DNA of 34,989 nucleotides. Origin: Anaerolineae bacterium (GTDB lineage: Bacteria > Chloroflexota > Anaerolineae > Aggregatilineales > Phototrophicaceae). The stretch is from positions 1-34,989 of the forward strand of contig JAFLCH010000012.1 of the NCBI GenBank assembly GCA_017303775.1, in the 5' to 3' direction. The position numbers and the translations under genes were made by a program. The notes under the pieces are model-generated. The model made no database searches. It saw only the letters and a list, made by a program, of their open reading frames with translations, and was not told the origin of the DNA. Shown piece by piece: positions 33,851 through 34,989 of the stretch (positions are counted from its first letter, which is position 1; the number at the start of each line of letters is the position of its first letter).

Positions 33851-34989
33851 CATGTTGAAGACACATAACTGCGGGCAATTGCGAATCGAGCACGAAGGTC
33901 AGCCGGTCACATTGGCCGGATGGGTCAATCGTCGCCGTGATCAGGGTGGCTTGATCTTTATCGATTTGCGTGACCGCTGGGGCATCACACAGGTCGTCGT
34001 CGATCAAGAAACTTCGCCGGAAGCGCATGCCGTTGCCGATCAGGCGCGCGGCGAATTCGTGCTTCAGGTCGTCGGTAAGGTGCATCGCCGCCCCGAAGGC
34101 ACAGTGAATGACGAACTGGACACCGGTGCGATTGAAGTGATTGCTACGGAAATTAAATTGCTCAATGCCTCTCGCAATCCGCCGTTCTACATTAATAAAG
34201 AAGAGAAGATCGACGAAGCGCGCCGCATGGAATATCGCTATCTCGATCTTCGCCGCCCGCGCATGCAGCGGAACATCGTCCTCCGCCATCGCATCATTAA
34301 GTTTGTGCGCGACTTCTTGGATGAGCAGGGTTTTGTTGAAATCGAAACCCCCATCCTCTTCAAGACCACGCCCGAAGGCGCGCGTGAATTCTTGGTGCCC
34401 AGTCGCTATCATGCTGGCAAATTTTACGCTTTGGCTCAAAGCCCGCAGCAGTTCAAGCAGTTGCTCATGGTCTCCGGCTACGAACGCTACTTTCAGGTAG
34501 CCCGCTGCTTCCGTGATGAAGACCTGCGCGGCGAACGCCAGCCAGAGTTCACCCAGCTCGACCTTGAAATGAGCTTCGTCGAGCGCGAAGATGTCATGAG
34601 CCTCATCGAAACCCTCATGACCGAACTGGTCGAACAAGTGTCCGACAAGAAACTGCTCTTCAAACCCTTCAAGCGTTTGACCTTTACCGAAGCCATGGAA
34701 AAGTACGGCTCAGATAAACCTGACCTCCGCTATGGTCTCGAAGCCGTTGATGTCAGTGACCTTGCCGGAAAGAGCGCCTTCCCCATCTTCCAGTCGAACG
34801 TCGCCGACGGCAAACCCGTTAAGGTCATCTGCGTTTCCGGTGGCGGCAAGGTCAGCGGCACACAACTTCGCAAAGACACTGCCGAGCTAGAAACACTGGC
34901 TCGTTCAGCCGGTGCCAAAGGGCTGGCATGGATGGCCTTGCCCGAAAATGAAGCCGAAGAAGTCAAAGGCCCCATCGGCAAATACTTCA
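33851..34989 (+). CDS. aspS: Aspartate--tRNA ligase, N-terminal part (3' truncated by window end)
   Basis: AspRS attaches aspartate to tRNA. The first 379 codons are visible and run off the right edge; bacterial AspRS is about 590 residues, so roughly a third is missing. Seen are the OB-fold anticodon-binding domain ([40 protein letters not shown]), then the class II core: [38 protein letters not shown] (motif 1), [19 protein letters not shown], and motif 2 [20 protein letters not shown]. The visible end enters the bacterial insertion (GAD) domain. AGGAG lies 10 bases before the ATG. The residue after RRRD is Gln, which bears on tRNA-Asn discrimination. Confidence 0.96.

Noticed and set aside
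33834..34637. 267-codon open frame on the minus strand
   Set aside because: It is entirely antisense to aspS, whose class II synthetase motifs are unmistakable; its protein has no recognisable family pattern.

Overview
The window looks like a chromosomal segment of a Chloroflexota bacterium, probably Anaerolineae-like. This is inferred from gene content: a short YidC without a periplasmic domain, no outer-membrane assembly genes, many secreted LysM and beta-propeller proteins, a LytR-CpsA-Psr protein, an acyl-CoA-independent housekeeping set, and a GAAC-N4-GTTC LexA-type box. No 16S rRNA or other taxonomic marker is present, so the assignment is tentative. It reads as ordinary core genome with accessory islands; I see no transposase, integrase, phage gene or CRISPR array.

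Layout. 1-1109: the end of a beta-propeller gene and an LCP-family protein. 3619-1127 (minus): a three-gene operon of unknown function whose products look like DNA-binding winged-helix proteins. Divergent from it, with promoters almost touching, is the classic RNA-processing and membrane-insertion cluster rpmH-rnpA-yidD-(PQQ-propeller lipoprotein)-yidC-khpB (3806-7634), followed by a PfkB-family kinase and a YtcJ-like amidohydrolase. 10104-12531: a DM13-like protein, a Tpx peroxidase and an M29 aminopeptidase. 12710-13867: a solitary TIR-FGE fusion whose expected catalytic glutamate is a cysteine. 13938-15950: uvrB with a LexA-like operator. 16108-16331: a complete two-tRNA (both CAU) transcription unit with consensus promoter and intrinsic terminator.

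20428-16349 (minus): a triple-GAF class III nucleotide cyclase, lysA and an alpha/beta hydrolase, spaced by 12 bases. 20587-24693 (plus): two consecutive bacterial dynamin-like GTPases and an MgtC/SapB membrane protein. 24708-27281: a histone-deacetylase-like amidohydrolase and a divergent AAA+ ATPase. 27482-30936: a block of secreted proteins (an Ala/Ser/Gly-rich protein, two LysM proteins, a tandem SnoaL-like protein) controlled in part by a promoter carrying a perfect 16-base palindrome. 31048-32900: a GT-C glycosyltransferase and a coupled small membrane protein. 33013-34989: a DUF4870-like membrane protein and the 5' part of aspS.

The most interesting items are the multi-winged-helix/B3-like operon beside rpmH, the cysteine-bearing TIR-FGE protein, the dynamin pair, the YAQ-repeat secreted proteins with their palindromic operator, and a change of GC-skew sign inside the window. 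No stretch longer than about 300 bases lacks a gene. All family assignments come from reading motifs by eye; no database search was run.
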